64,000 nt of DNA from Chionoecetes opilio (lineage: Eukaryota > Arthropoda > Malacostraca > Decapoda > Majidae), in contig JACEEZ010020968.1 in NCBI GenBank assembly GCA_016584305.1, forward strand, positions 321,001-385,000. Reading direction: 5' to 3'. The translations under genes and the position numbers were made by a program. Below, one piece after another: positions 1 to 21,632 of this stretch (the first letter of the stretch is position 1; each line of letters opens with the position of its first letter). The notes below the pieces were generated by a model. The model ran no database searches, was not told the origin of the DNA, and saw nothing but the letters and a program-made list of their open reading frames with translations.

Positions 1-535
1 GGAAGAAGGGAGTAGGGAAGATAGGAAGAAGGGAGTAGGGAAGATGAGAAGGAGAGGGAGATGGAAAAGGGATAGGGGGAGAGTAGGGAAGATAGGAAGA
101 AGGGAGTAGGGAAGATAGGAAGAAGGGAGTAGGGTGAAAGGATAGGAAGAAGGGAGTAGGGAAGATAGGAAGAAGAGAGGAAGATAGGGAGATAGGAGAA
201 GGATAGGAAGATAGGAAGAAGGGAGTAGGGAAGATAGGAAGAAGGGAGTAGGGAAGATAGGAAGAAGGGAGTAGGGAAGATAGGAAGAAGGGAGTAGGGA
301 AGATAGGAAGAAGGGAGTAGGGAAGGTAGGAAGAAGGGAGTAGGGAAGATAGGAAGAAGGGAGTAGTGAAGATAGGAAGAAGGGAGTATGGAAGGGTAGG
401 AAGAAGGGAGTATGGAAGGGTAGGAAGAAGGGAGTAGTGGAGTATAGGGAAGATAGGAAGAATTAAGGAGTATGGAAGGGTAGGAAGAAGGGAGAAGGGA
501 GGGTAGGAAGAGGGAAGATAGAAAGAAGGGCAATG
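1..535. repeat. GA-rich minisatellite, 23-bp unit
   Basis: Tandem copies of a 23-bp purine unit beginning GGAAGAAGGGAGTAGGGAAG. Copies are clean between about 190 and 360 and degrade towards 535. The array continues past the left edge and lies in the intron upstream of the first visible transporter exon. Confidence 0.95.
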
Positions 536-704
536 AAATCCATAAGGAGGGGTAGCAAGAACGGAGTAAGAAGGAGAAGAAAGAAAAGTAAAAAAAAGTA
601 GGAAACGAGGGAATAAAGAAGACAGGAAAAAGTGAGATAGAGAAGGCAGGAAGGAACAAGACGAGTTGACCTAAGATGACCTGACCCCCTCCCTCCCCGC
701 CCAG

Positions 705-852
705 GGCCTGATGACGCTGCTCATGCTCATCACCTCGGACATGCAGATGCTCATCAACTACATCTCCTTCACGAGTCGCTCTTCATCCTCATGTCCATCG
801 CCGCCCTGCTGTGGCTCAGGTACCGCGACCCCAAGCGCACAGGCCCATCAAG
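705..852 (+). CDS. SLC7-like exon (third from the end)
   Basis: Acceptor CCCCGCCCAG before 705 and donor GTGCGT at 853. It encodes GLMTLLMLITSDMQMLINY and, in shifted frames, the following ESLFILMSIAALLWLRYRD helix. Observed length is 148 nt; 150 nt would keep phase 0 into the next exon, so two single bases appear to be missing, one near 770 and one near 840. Confidence 0.82.
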
Positions 853-1424
853 GTGCGTGGGGGTGGTGTAGGTGTGATTGTGTGTGTGTGTGTAGGTGTG
901 ATTGTGTGTGTGTGTGTAGGTGTGATTGTGTGTGTGTGTAGGTGTGATTGTGTGTGTGTGTGGTAGGTGTGATTGTGTGTGTGGTAGGTGTGATTGTGTG
1001 TGTGTGTAGGTGTGATTGTGTGTGTGTGTGTGTAGGTGTGATTGTGTGTGTGTGTGTGTAGGTGTGATTGTGTGTGTGTGTGTGTAGGTGTGATTGTGCG
1101 TGTGTGTGTAGGTGTGATTGTGTGTGTGTAGGTGTGATTGTGTGTGTGTAGGTGTGATTGTGTGTGTGTGTGTGTAGGTGTGATTGTGTGTATTTACCTA
1201 GTTGTAACATACAGGAAAAGAGTTATGCTCGTACTGTCCCGTCTCCAAATCTACTATTATCCAGCTTGCCTTTGAAGTCCTGGATACTTCTTGCATTAAT
1301 CACTTTTGCATCAAGGTTGTTCCAGGCTTCTATGCTTCTATACGGGAAGCTGTATTTTTTTTTGTCCCTCTTGCATGTTGTCCTTTTCAATTTCTTCTCA
1401 TGACCTCTTGCACTTCTATCATCC

Positions 1425-1460
<36 letters not shown>

Positions 1461-3254
1461 GAATATTAAATTGTAGAAATAGATTGAAAGAAGGGAATAA
1501 GAAGGATAGGAGAAGGGGAGCAAGAAGGTAGGAAAGAAGCAAAGTAGAGAAAGTAGAAAGAAATGATTAGTTATGAATATTTTTTTGCTTTACGCCAAAT
1601 GATAGCCCTTGATCTACTTCATATTTACTTCTCTATAATGTTGCAATTATCTGCCATAGTTTTTTAGTTATTGAAAAAAACGTGATTTAAAAAAAATCAA
1701 GGCATACCCCTTGCAAAATGTGCAATATTTTTTGAAAAATAGATTTGCTTGAAAATTTGTTCCTAGCAGTATTCGGGCATGCTGAACACGAATATGGAGA
1801 CAGTTTTCAGTTACAATAATTAGAAGTCCCTATTTCAGCTAGTTCACAATGACATGATACTTCCAGATATTCCTTAAAAATCACAAATTAGACAAAACTT
1901 ACTGCAAGACATAAAAATATGATAGGCTTTGCTAGATTAATCATTACTTCAATGCACTGATCAGTAATAGTATTTTCAGTATTAGTAATATTATATTAAT
2001 CCCTATTTGAGCCACCCATGCGATTGTCAAAGTAATTATAAAAACCTAGGCATACTATACCAATCCTGTGGGACCTCTAATGCCCTCCCATGACTCCTGT
2101 AGGATGCGTGAAGGAGCGAAGAGGCCCGTGAAGGACTCTGAAGGATTTTATACAAAGTGAAGGATACTTTAAAAAAAATAGTTCTTCCTCCTCCCATTTC
2201 CTCTCCTTCCTCCTCCTCCTCTCCTCCCTTCCTTGTCCCACCTCCTTCCTTCTTCTCCCCCTCTCCCCCCCTTCCTCCTCCTCGTCCCTCCTTCCCCTCC
2301 CCCCCTTCCTCCTCCTCTCCCCTTCTTCCTCCTCCCCCTCCCGCCTTCTTCTTCCGCCTATCGTATTTATACGATAATTATCATATATCAGATCAAGCTA
2401 GGCAGCCGCGGCACTGCATGGGAGAGGTCGGACACCCACTAGTAAGGCTAAGGATAATTCAAACTTGCTCAAATTATGGAAAGTTATTGAACAATTTGAA
2501 CTGGCCTGAAACAGGTTGAATTATCCAAAGTTTGAATTATACGGGTTCGATTTAGAGGGTTTACTGTAATCCTCCAACTGACCATCTATCTATCTATCTG
2601 TGAACCACCATCACTACTATAACTACTGTCACTACTACCAACATGCCAATTTTGTTCAGGTGTGGATAGGCTTCCCCATCCTGTTCTTTGTGATCTGCAT
2701 GTTCCTGGTGGTGCTGCCCATCGTCCAGCGCCCCATCGAGCTCGGCGTCGCCATCGGCATCATCTCCATCGGCATCCCCGTCTACTACCTCGGCATCCAC
2801 AAGGAACACTCGGACAGGTTCGCCAGATTCATGGGTGAGTGTGACTGTACGGTTTTGTCTAGTGGGGTCGGGGTTGAAAAAATAGAATATGCAAGCCCAC
2901 ATCTGCCCTCCTGTTCTCTCCCATGTAAAGCATCACGCCAGATCAAAAGTAATACTGTGATACCTTGGAATTCTAACATAATTCGGTCCAGGAGGCAGTT
3001 CAAATTCCAAAGCAAAAATTTCATTACAAAATTTACCCGAATTTGGTAATGAAAATTGACTTCCAAGTTGTTCGAGATAAGGGGCGTTTGAGTTCCAAGG
3101 TATCACTGTATATGCATCATCAATTCTGTCATCTTAATGTTTGCTCTTCTTGCATCCACCTTTCACTCCCTCCTCCTTGTCCACCTCTACAGGCAAGGCC
3201 ATGTTTGCGAGCCAAATGCTGACGATGGGAGTGCCAGAGGAGAAGCAGGATTGA
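705..3254 (+). CDS. SLC7 LAT-type amino-acid transporter, C-terminal part (join 705-852, 2660-2834, 3193-3254)
   Basis: This is the C-terminal end of an APC-superfamily amino-acid transporter of the SLC7 light-chain type, which exchanges amino acids across the plasma membrane, usually paired with an SLC3 heavy chain. Three exons with good GT/AG boundaries give about 127 residues. Visible family landmarks are LLMLITSDMQMLINYISF in the first exon, the RDPKR segment followed by a PIK end, and IPVYYLGIHK in the second exon, which correspond to the last transmembrane helices of LAT proteins. The protein ends in a short polar tail (PEEKQD). Exon phases are 0/0, 1/1, then stop. The first exon needs two extra bases to stay open: frame is lost after INYISF and again near the RTRP-like segment, and adding two bases also restores phase 0 at the donor. 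I infer sequence errors rather than a pseudogene because the other exons are intact. The 5' exons are outside the window. Which SLC7 member it is cannot be decided. Confidence 0.85.
853..1195 (+). repeat. (TG)n-type array with TAGGTGTGATTG units
   Basis: Begins directly at the splice donor of the preceding exon. TG runs are punctuated by the 12-mer TAGGTGTGATTG every 20-35 bp. The antisense strand gives a meaningless His/Thr-rich ORF. Confidence 0.95.
1190..1430 (-). mobile_element. Interspersed retroposon copy, S2 family
   Basis: Carries GTATTTACCTAGTTGTAAC followed by a diverged segment with GTCCCGTCTCC and GGGAAGCTGTA. The same order is seen at 18.68-18.95, 28.88-30.9 and 42.51-42.66 kb. 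In the element's own orientation it ends in an (AC)n tail, which appears here as the adjoining (TG)n array. Confidence 0.7.
1440..2659 (+). other. Intron of the SLC7-like gene, no gene seen
   Basis: Contains a short (TG)n at 1430-1457, AT-rich sequence, a pyrimidine-rich (CCT)-type stretch at 2190-2350, and at about 2490-2570 the end of a diverged TIR element finishing in GAGGGTTTACTGTA. Nothing coding is apparent. Confidence 0.7.
2660..2834 (+). CDS. SLC7-like exon (second from the end)
   Basis: Acceptor TTTTGTTCAG, donor GTGAGT at 2835. It is open throughout and encodes VWIGFPILFFVICMFLVVLP, then a hydrophilic turn and a second hydrophobic segment ending IPVYYLGIHKEHSDRFARFM. Two membrane helices typical of the C-terminus of LAT transporters. 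Starts in phase 0, ends in phase 1. Confidence 0.9.
2953..3110. mobile_element. Short TIR element (mariner/pogo-type MITE)
   Basis: Starts TACTGTGATACCTTGGAA and ends TTCCAAGGTATCACTGTA, so the termini are inverted copies flanked by TA. About 158 bp, inside the last intron of the SLC7-like gene. A longer relative in the opposite orientation lies at 36994-37325. Confidence 0.85.
3193..3254 (+). CDS. SLC7-like terminal exon
   Basis: Acceptor CCACCTCTACAG. The two leading bases complete a Gly codon, followed by KAMFASQMLTMGVPEEKQD and a TGA stop at 3252-3254. A short cytoplasmic tail is usual for LAT-type transporters. Confidence 0.85.
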
Positions 3255-5735
3255 CGCGCGTCATGGGAAGTAACGGGCGATGAGGAGGAGGAGGAGGATA
3301 TTATTCAGCAATGCAAGGAGGATGCTGATGAGGAGGAATCTTGATACTCGCTGTACTGGCAAAGCTGTGGATGGAAGAGTAAATCACAAGCAACAACACG
3401 AGGAATGAGGACAACGGAGTGGAAAAGTGACCAGAATGGAATAAGAAATGAATGCTAGAAAAATGAAAACCAGTGATATTAGTAAAAAAAAAATGTGTGT
3501 GTGCATGTGTGTGAGCCATCCACCTGTTGCCTCATATTTGCCCTCACTGCAGGTCAAAGCAAGGTATGCTATGCTATGCCTTGATGTTTTTTAAGGAAGA
3601 AGACCTAAATTTAATTGCATACATGGAGTGACTGGAAGAGATACAAAGTCTGCATGTTACGTATACAGGAAACACTAAACAAGGTGCCATTGGTGGTGCC
3701 ATGATTTGTGTGAAATGTAGTTTTGTACAGAATTGTTTAACAAATCTGAAAACCCTGAAATGCTTGAGGATGTCACACTACAGCTGCAACTTTTACTTAT
3801 TAGAAAAATATTTTACATCATGAAAAGAAAATGAAAGGAAAACAAATGGCCAAGGAATCACAGATCGTATTACAATGTTCAGTGTGAGGAAGGTGTTCAT
3901 GTATATACGTAAAGGAACTCCACACTGCTATACAGGGAAGCTTTGCTTTCCTGTCAAGTTAAGAGTAATTTTCCTGCAGTATATAAAGTATTAGGAGATA
4001 TTAACTCATCCAAAGGTGAGCCTCAGTATGGCTATGGCGCGAAGGCTCAAGTCTTGCACTCAGGGTCCAGTGTCCTTATGGCGGTGATTGCCGCCCCACC
4101 ACTGTGTCTTCCAGGTGGTTGTGCTGCTGTGCCATGGATGCAGCTGTTCAGGCTGTGTCCAGGGGTGTTCATGCTGTGTCCAAGGGCTCTGCCTCCCTGC
4201 CCTCAAGGCACCTGGTGTCTTCATTCTGCTAGTGAGACATTTCCATGTCATAGTTATTATTTTCCCCTTAATCAGTATGGCATGGTAGTGGAGGGGCTGG
4301 TTGAGTGTATGACTGTACTGGCAAAGTAACAGTCATTCCTCAGCACAGTCTATTACCGATTTGTAATGTGTGCACGCTGCAACACAAAGTGAGCCAGTCT
4401 CCTCGCCACGCACCCGCTCGTCTGGTGGTGGCTTGGTTGGTCTTGGCCGTGAGGAAATTTCACCTGGAGAATATTTTTAATTGTATGTCCTTTGTGGGGT
4501 CTTGTTGCTGTTTCTGATACTCTGTCAATTCTCAGTATTATTCTTGGTTTGATTGTTGTTACTCTTAAACACGCAGCTTGGCTAGCTGCCTCAGGGGACA
4601 AAGGCTGACCCTTGGAAACATGGCTTTCAAAACAATTACTTAATTATTCTCTCAGATTTCATAAGTTGACATCAATTTTACATCTGTATTTTTAGTTCTT
4701 GTTAGGTCATAGCTTTTACGTCTATTATCCTCATCTGCTTATCTCTCCTCTTCAGTCTGTCTTATATCCCTTCATCCAGCCTCATATCACTCTTTTTCTT
4801 CACAAGCCATTAACACCACTATTTAGTAAGACCCGAGTTATGGTGGCAGGTGCTGCACTGTGTATTACGGGCCGGCACACTGAACCTTAGAGGAAAAGTG
4901 TTGTGTGCTGTAGACTAAACTTATGGCAGGTGCTGTTTGCTGGGTTTCGAAGCTGTGCACTAAACCAAAGGTGGATGTGATTTGTCATACAGACACTCCC
5001 GTCACCTATTAACAGTCAGGTAGAGCCGTATAAAAGAGCAAGATTTTAATGTACACACACTGCATCACACTTTGGTCTTGTGCATTCAGTCATTCTTAAC
5101 ACGTCTATATTCCTTCCACACTTATTCTATTATATTCCATAGCGAGTCTGTGTCCCTGATCATTTTGTTTAGCCATTTTTATCTGTTACTGAAGAAGACT
5201 AGTACGTACGGTATGTTGGTAGAGATGGGAATTAATTTTGATATGTCACCGTTTTATTTAGATGGTTTTAAAGGGGAGAATTACTATGCTCACATGCTAG
5301 GATGGATAGAGTTCATTTTATATTTTTCATCCATGTTTTAGTAGGTGTCGAGCCCAAATCCCCAACAGGTCTTTGCACAAAACTGTGATACATTTGGTGT
5401 TCCTCTGCGTCTGTCTACTTGTCTCGACCCCAAGATTTTTATTCTATACAAGCAGAGTATAGGTGGCATGAAGACCAGTGTTCGTGTGTGGCTGTTTTTT
5501 TACTGTGTTTCGCGACGTTTAGCGATGGGTGGCTTGTTTCCGGTTGTTGACATTTTGTAGTGTTTTTATACTGTTGCATCGGGCAGCTCAAAGATGACAG
5601 AGACGAAAGACATAGGAGTCCAAGGTGTCCGTTCAGTGTTCCAAGTGTCAGTGTTTGGTTGACAGGCTCTTATATTCACCCTCTGTATACTATTGCTTGC
5701 TGATAAAAGATTAGGGAGCTTTAACAGACTCTTGT
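3255..5735 (+). other. 3' flank or UTR of the SLC7-like gene, no further gene
   Basis: No recognisable protein or RNA gene. Part may be transporter 3' UTR; I could not fix a poly(A) site. An AATAAA hexamer occurs far downstream at about 6734. Short ORFs here have no family resemblance. Confidence 0.5.
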
Positions 5736-6025
5736 GTGTGTGTGTAGGTGTGATTGTAGGTGTGATTGTGTGTGTGTAGATGTGATTGTGTGCGTGTGTG
5801 TGTAGGTGTGATTGTGTGCGTGTGTGTGTAGGTGTGATTGTGTGTAGATGTGATTGTGTGCGTGTGTGTGTAGGTGTGATTGTGTGCGTGTGCGGGTGTG
5901 TGTAGGTGTGCGTGTGTGTGTAGGTGTGAATGTGTGTGTAGGTGTGATTGTGTGCATGCGTGTGTAGGGGTGATTGTGTGTGTAGGGGTGAGTGTGTGTG
6001 TAGGGGTGAGTGTGTGTGTGTATCT
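5735..6025 (+). repeat. (TG)n array with TAGGTGTGATTG units, second copy
   Basis: Same composite microsatellite as at 853-1195, with GTGTGCG variants. The two arrays are about 4.9 kb apart. Confidence 0.93.
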
Positions 6026-6299
6026 TTCAACACTCGGCAAGTTAATCACATCATACACCGTCTAGATCCATTGAAATAGACCCGAAGTGAAGACCTGTTG
6101 TTGTTGTTGTTGGGTCTGAAATGGGTTGACTTGCACTAGAGGAAGATGGTGTTGTAATTGAAGTTATTTTGTTATGAAATTCTTGTTGAATTGTTATTTA
6201 TATTGTAATAAGTGACTTAAGAGAGTTTTGATATCAATTAAAGTGTCATTTATGAGTGGAAAGTGAGGAGTAAGTGTGCCTTGTGTGGTGTGTATATTT

Positions 6300-6630
6300 G
6301 TACCTTTGTCTTCTTTCTTTTCTGTCTCTTTATTACTGTCTTTTTCTTTCTTTCTCTTTTTTAGTCTTTTTTTCTTTCTCTTTTTCACTGTCTTCTTTCT
6401 CTTTTTTATTGTTTCTTTCTCTTTTTTAGTCTTTTTTTTCTCTTTTACTGTCTTTCTTTCTTTCTCTCTTTTTTACTGTCTTTCTTTTTTTCTCTTTTTT
6501 ACTGTCTTTTTTTCTTTTTTTTACTTTCTTTCTTTCTCTCTTTTTTAGTCTTTTTTTTTTTTACTGGCTTTTTCTTTTTCTCTTTTTTACTGTCTTTCTT
6601 TTTCTCTCTCTCTCTCTTTCTCTCTCTGGT
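6300..6630 (+). repeat. Pyrimidine-rich (CTTT)n/(CT)n tract
   Basis: Degenerate runs of TCTTTCTTTCTCTTTTTTACTG, about 20 bp per unit, ending in a (CT)n run. Low-complexity only. Confidence 0.9.
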
Positions 6631-6858
6631 GCATCCTTCATTAAGTTCTCAGTGTCTTTAAGTATCGTGTAAAGTTTTAAGTATTTTTATAAGGATCTTT
6701 AAAAATATGTAAAAATAGTCATATATAGAAATTAATAAAGAATTAAAAAATATTAAAAGTCAGATTCTTTTCAGTGTCCATCGTTAGTTTAAGTATGTGG
6801 CATTTAGTATGTCAATGTAATTTCTTTGCATCGGCCGTTATGAAAACAGACTGAACCT

Positions 6859-7073
6859 TTAACCCCTTGAGACCCATAACATAATTTCCACTGTAATTTG
6901 GGTGCCATTAGACAATAAATTAGTGAATATAAGCAATGTTTTATAGCTATGACCTGTTTAGTATCCTTGTCGACTAATTAATTTGGTATATTAAGTTACT
7001 TGTCATTATTTTATGGCTAATAACATACAAATTTTTTTATAGCAAAGGAAAGATCTGGGCGTGAAGGGGTTAA
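6859..7073. mobile_element. TTAA-bounded MITE, copy 1
   Basis: Starts TTAACCCCTTGAGACCCA and ends GGGCGTGAAGGGGTTAA. About 215 bp with inverted termini and an AT-rich interior containing GTCGACTAA. Relatives at 12.29, 12.5, 16.64, 24.53, 43.41 and 63.28 kb. The TTAA boundary suggests mobilisation by a piggyBac-type transposase; that part is inference. Confidence 0.88.
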
Positions 7074-7304
7074 TGAACTGACTAGACAAAAGTGTATCTG
7101 GGCTTCAGGCCGAGAGTTTATACTGTTAAAACATTATTATCTATGTCGGTTAGCCCTGTAATAGATTGATTTAATGCCTAAAAAAGTGAACGTGCCAGAC
7201 ATCAGAGGTCATATGGCACTATGGCAAAGCATATAAAGGGGAGGGGTTAAAGAATAATAGTGAAACGATGAGGGAAGGGGAAAGAACGGAATGTTACAGC
7301 AGGA

Positions 7305-7720
7305 TGGTTAGATCAGATGTAGGATGTGGATTTGTTGGAGGAAGGAGGTTAAATTTTCCAGGGAGAAGGAGGGGGATTCCGGGAGAATGTCCGCAAGACG
7401 AGGACGTCGGGAAAGGGAGGACAAATGAGGGAAGGAACTGAAATGGGCAGGAGTAAGATGGGGGCAGGATATTAGGACATGTTGGACAGTGAGAGGAACT
7501 TGACAGGGTGTGCAGAGGGTTGAGGAGGAGCGTGACATGAGATAGGAGTGTGTGAGGTCGGTATGACCTATGCGTAAGCGGGTAAGAGCAGTCTCCCAAC
7601 GTCTATTAGAGTGGTAAGGATTTGACCATGGAGAGATAAGAGGGTTTGATCAGGCGAAGTTTATTGGCAGAGAAAGTGGTCCAGGAGGATTGCCAGCAGT
7701 TGAATAGGAAAGATTTAAAG
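7305..7720 (-). mobile_element. LINE ORF2 C-terminal fragment (RNase H-end and CCHC-like segment)
   Basis: On the minus strand a frame reads WETALTRLRIGHTDLTHSYL, then the cysteine segment CTPCQVPLTVQHVLISC and LENLTSFLQQIHIL before a stop at about 7308. The LTRLRIGHT box followed by C-x2-C-x9-H-x4-C is the familiar end of RNase H-bearing non-LTR retrotransposons of the Jockey/I type. Upstream sequence (to about 7720) continues the resemblance in another frame after two stops near 7605, so the copy is broken and 5'-truncated. Confidence 0.75.
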
Positions 7721-7962
7721 GAAGGGTAGTAGTCGGAGGCTGGCAAGTTTGAGAAACAAGGCTCTTCGGTGATGGGTCAAAATAGGTAGTACACTTATAT
7801 ATAAACTTAATTCATTTTATATATTTCATTTTTCATTTTTCATTCATATATTTTATACGTATACTCATTTTAATATAAACTTAATTAATTTTACTAGAAA
7901 TTCTGAACAATGGACATTAATCATAGAATCATATAGAGAAATTAAACACTGCTTTGTACATT

Positions 7963-10240
7963 ATGCTGCATGTCTTAAATTACCCGGATTTGACCTTTTC
8001 TTTTATGTTGCATGTCTTAAATTACTGGCATCTGACCTTTTTTTATTTTATGTTGCATGTCATAAATTACTGGGATCTGACCTTTTAATGTCATGTCTTA
8101 AATCACCCAGATCTGACCTTTTCTTTTATGCTGCATGTCTTAAATTACCGGGATCTGACCTTTTCTTTTATGCTGCATGTCTTAAATCACCCGGATCTGA
8201 CCTTTTCTTTTATGTTGCATGTCTTAAATTACCGGGATCTGACCTTTTCTTTTATGGTGCATGTCTTAAATTACCCGGATCTGACCTTTTCTTTTATGGT
8301 GCATGTCTTAAATTACCGGGATCTGACCTTTTCTTTTATGTTGCATGTCTTAAATTACCCGGATCTGACCTTTTCTTTTATGGTGCATGTCTTAAATTAC
8401 CGGGATCTGACCTTTTTTCTTTTATGCTGCATGTCTTAAATTACCGGCATCTGACCTTTTATTTTATGCTGCATGTCATAAATTACCGGGATCTGACCTT
8501 TTCTTTTATGTTGTATGTCTTAAATTACTGAGATCTGACCTTTTCTTTTATGGTGCATGTCTTAAATTACTGGGATCTGACCTTTTCTTTTATGCTGCAT
8601 GTCTTAAAATACCGGCATCTGACCTTTTTTATTATGCTGCATGTCTTAAATTACCCGGATCTGACCTTTTCTTTTATGTTGCATGTCTTAAATCACCCGG
8701 ATCTGACCTTTTCTTTTATGTTGCATGTCTTAAATTACCGGGATCTGACCTTTTCTTTTATGTTGCGTCTTAAATTACCCGGATCTGACCTTTTCTTTTA
8801 TGGTGCATGTCTTAAATTACCGGGATCTGACCTTTTCTTTTATGCTGCATGTCTTAAATTACCCAGATCTGACCTTTTCTTTTATGTTGCATGTCTTAAA
8901 TTACCGGCATCTGACCTTTTCTTTTATGCTGCATGTCTTAAATTACCCGGATCTGACCTTTTCTTTTATGATGCATGTCTTAAATTACCCGGATATGACC
9001 TTTTTTTTATGCTGCATATCTTAAATTACTGGGATCTGACCTTTTCTTTTATGTTGCATGTCTTAAATTACCGGCATCTGACCTTTTCTTTTATGGTGCA
9101 TGTCTTAAATTACCGGGATCTGACCTTTTCTTTTATGATGCATGTCTTAAATTACCCGGATATGACCTTTTCTTTTATGCTGCATGTCTTAAATTACTGG
9201 GATCTGACCTTTTCTTTTATGCTGCATATCTTAAATTACTGGGATCTGACCTTTTCTTTTATGGTGCATGTCTTAAATCACCCGGATCTGACCTTTTCTT
9301 TTATGTTGCATGTCTTAAATTACCGGGATCTGACCTTTTCTTTTATGTTGCATGTCTTAAATTACCCGGATCTGACCTTTTCTTTTATGTTGCATGTCTT
9401 AAATTACCGGCATCTGACCTTTTCTTTTATGATGCATGTCTTAAATTACCCGGATCTGACCTTTTCTTTTATGCTGCATGTCTTAAATTACTGGGATCTG
9501 ACCTTTTCTTTTATGCTGCATGTCTTAAATTACCCAGATCTGACCTTTTCTTTTATGCTGCATGTCTTAAATTACCCGGATCTGACCTTTTCTTTTATGA
9601 TGCATGTCTTAAATTACCGATCTGACCTTTTCTTTTATGTGCATGTCTTAAATTACCCGGATCTGACCTTTTCTTTTATGGCATGTCTTAATTACCGGAT
9701 CTGACCTTTTCTTTATGATGCATGTCTTAAATTACCCGGATCTGACCTTTTCTTTTATGCTGCATGTCTTAAATTACTGGATCTGACCTTTTCTTTTATG
9801 TGCATGTCTTAAATTACCCGATCTGACCTTTTCTTTTATGCTGCATGTCTTAATTACCCGATCTGACCTTTTCTTTTATGCTGCATGTCTTAAATTACCC
9901 GGATCTGACCTTTTCTTTTATGCTGCATGTCTTAAATTACCCGGATCTGACCTTTTCTTTTATGATGCATGTCTTAAATTACCCGGATCTGACCTTTTCT
10001 TTTATGCTGCATGTCTTAAATTACCGGATCTGACCTTTTCTTTTATGCTGCATGTCTTAAATTACCGGCATCTGACCTTTTCTTTTATGCTGCATGTCTT
10101 AAATTACGGATCTGACCTTTTCTTTTATGGTGCATGTTTTAAATTACCCGGATATGACCTTTTCTTTTATGGTGCATTTCATAAATTACCGGGATCCTTT
10201 TCTTTTATGCTGCATGTCTTAAATTATCTGGATCTGACCT
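7963..10240. repeat. 42-bp minisatellite, about 54 copies
   Basis: Unit of 42 bp containing GCATGTCTTAAATTACCCGG and ATCTGACCTTTTCTTTTAT. Because 42 is divisible by three, the plus strand stays open for long stretches (for example 8550-9704), but the product is simply the repeat and is not a gene. Third-class variants (CCCGG, CCGGG, CTGGG, CCGGC) alternate between units. Units with missing bases cluster at 9600-9860. The right end abuts the stop codon of the DNAI1-like gene, so the array forms that gene's 3' UTR or immediate 3' flank. Confidence 0.97.
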
Positions 10241-10253
10241 TTTTTTTAATCTG

Positions 10254-20216
<9,963 letters not shown>

Positions 20217-21319
20217 GGCGACGCGACAAGCAAGAAGGTGTTTGGCTGTTGGCTTCACATTTTCCAACGAGCAGCGAAGTGTTATATTGCCACTCAAATA
20301 TAGTGTTTAAGATTATAGTTAGGGCCGTACCATTAGTAAGTTAGAAGAATTTGTAAGTTAAAAGGTTTATTCTGGGTGAGGGAGAGGCAAATAACCTGTT
20401 TTTCCCCTTCTACTCAGTGGTCACCTAAACCGGCAGAGGGGACAGGGTAACATAAGGCCTGATAAGCACACATTACGGTAACTTTGACCAGGAAATCTGT
20501 GCATATGTCATTCATACTAACGTTCAGGCATAAAATTGAGGCCGAGGTCATTGGATATTGGGAAGGAGCTAGCTACGTAGGCCAGCCGAGGTCACTGGGT
20601 ACTGGGAAGGAGGTAGGCCAGTCGAGGTCATTTTACACTTTTCCTTTAGAGACCCACGTATTCTTTGGGCCAAGGACACGTTATAGGATTTCAAGCAGTA
20701 GTTTTAATAGAGGGGGTTTAATCTTTCGTACTCCTAGAAAAATTGATCATAGGATATAAAGTAATTCTTATCATTCATACCGTTAATTTGATTTACATTA
20801 GTTACCCAATGAAGACGGGGAGACTAATCTATTTTTCTTTTTGCCATAGCGTATACCATCCACCCTTTTTACTTGCTATGCTTATAAACATGTCTATTCA
20901 TCTACTGTCAGCCCATTACGCAACAACAGAGGGTGACTTCCGCTGGGCTCTTAAAATAAGGTACTTAGCCTTGGAAATCCCACAGTGAGAAAAACCAGGT
21001 GAGAACGACCATGAATGAGGTTGTATAAGGTCCTCTTTTCCTTTTCTCTCTTTCCTTTTCCTACTATTTAACCCTTTATCTGAACTTTTCTCTACCTACT
21101 TCTGTATTCTGTATTGGATTCTTTCTTATATATTTTTTCCTTCCTAAATTCCTTCCTTCCTTCCCAATTTCGGCCTTTGCCTATTCAGCCTATTCCATAT
21201 TTCTACCGGTACTCCAATTAGTCATTTAAAAAAGTATACCCCAATCAAACCTATAAATGAGACCAGTACTATCCTTGAATGAGACCTACTTATTTTTTAT
21301 CCTATTCAAGTCCATTTTG

Positions 21320-21632
21320 CCCCTCCATACCCCACCTGTCCTACCAATTTCCTATTTCTGCCCATTTGAGCCTATTCCTCTACCCATTACCATATATCAA
21401 GGGTATAAAACAGTGCCTATAGCCTATTACAAAGTCCTATCAGCCCTTATAACCCCTATTTTTGCTTATGATTGCCCCTCCCATACCCCACCTGTCCTAC
21501 CAATTTCCTATTTCTACCCAATTGAGCCTATTCCTCTACCCATTACCATGTATCAAGGGTATAAGACAGTGCCTATAGCCTATTACAAAGTCCTATCAGC
21601 CCCTATAACCCCTATTTTTGCTTATGATTGCC
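21320..21632. repeat. 156-bp tandem duplication
   Basis: Two copies of a block containing CCCACCTGTCCTACCAATTT and AAAGTCCTATCAGCCC, about 96 percent alike by eye. Confidence 0.9.

Noticed and set aside
3943..4329. A 128-codon ORF downstream of the transporter
   Set aside because: Cys- and Leu-rich without recognisable domain, with overlapping ORFs in other frames; probably 3' UTR or intergenic DNA.
8550..9704. A 384-codon plus-strand ORF
   Set aside because: It is the 42-bp minisatellite read in frame; the product is one repeated peptide, and the reading persists only because 42 is a multiple of three.
20484..20759. A 91-codon ORF
   Set aside because: No family resemblance, contains a short internal duplication (CCGAGGTCA/GTCGAGGTCA) and lies in intergenic DNA.
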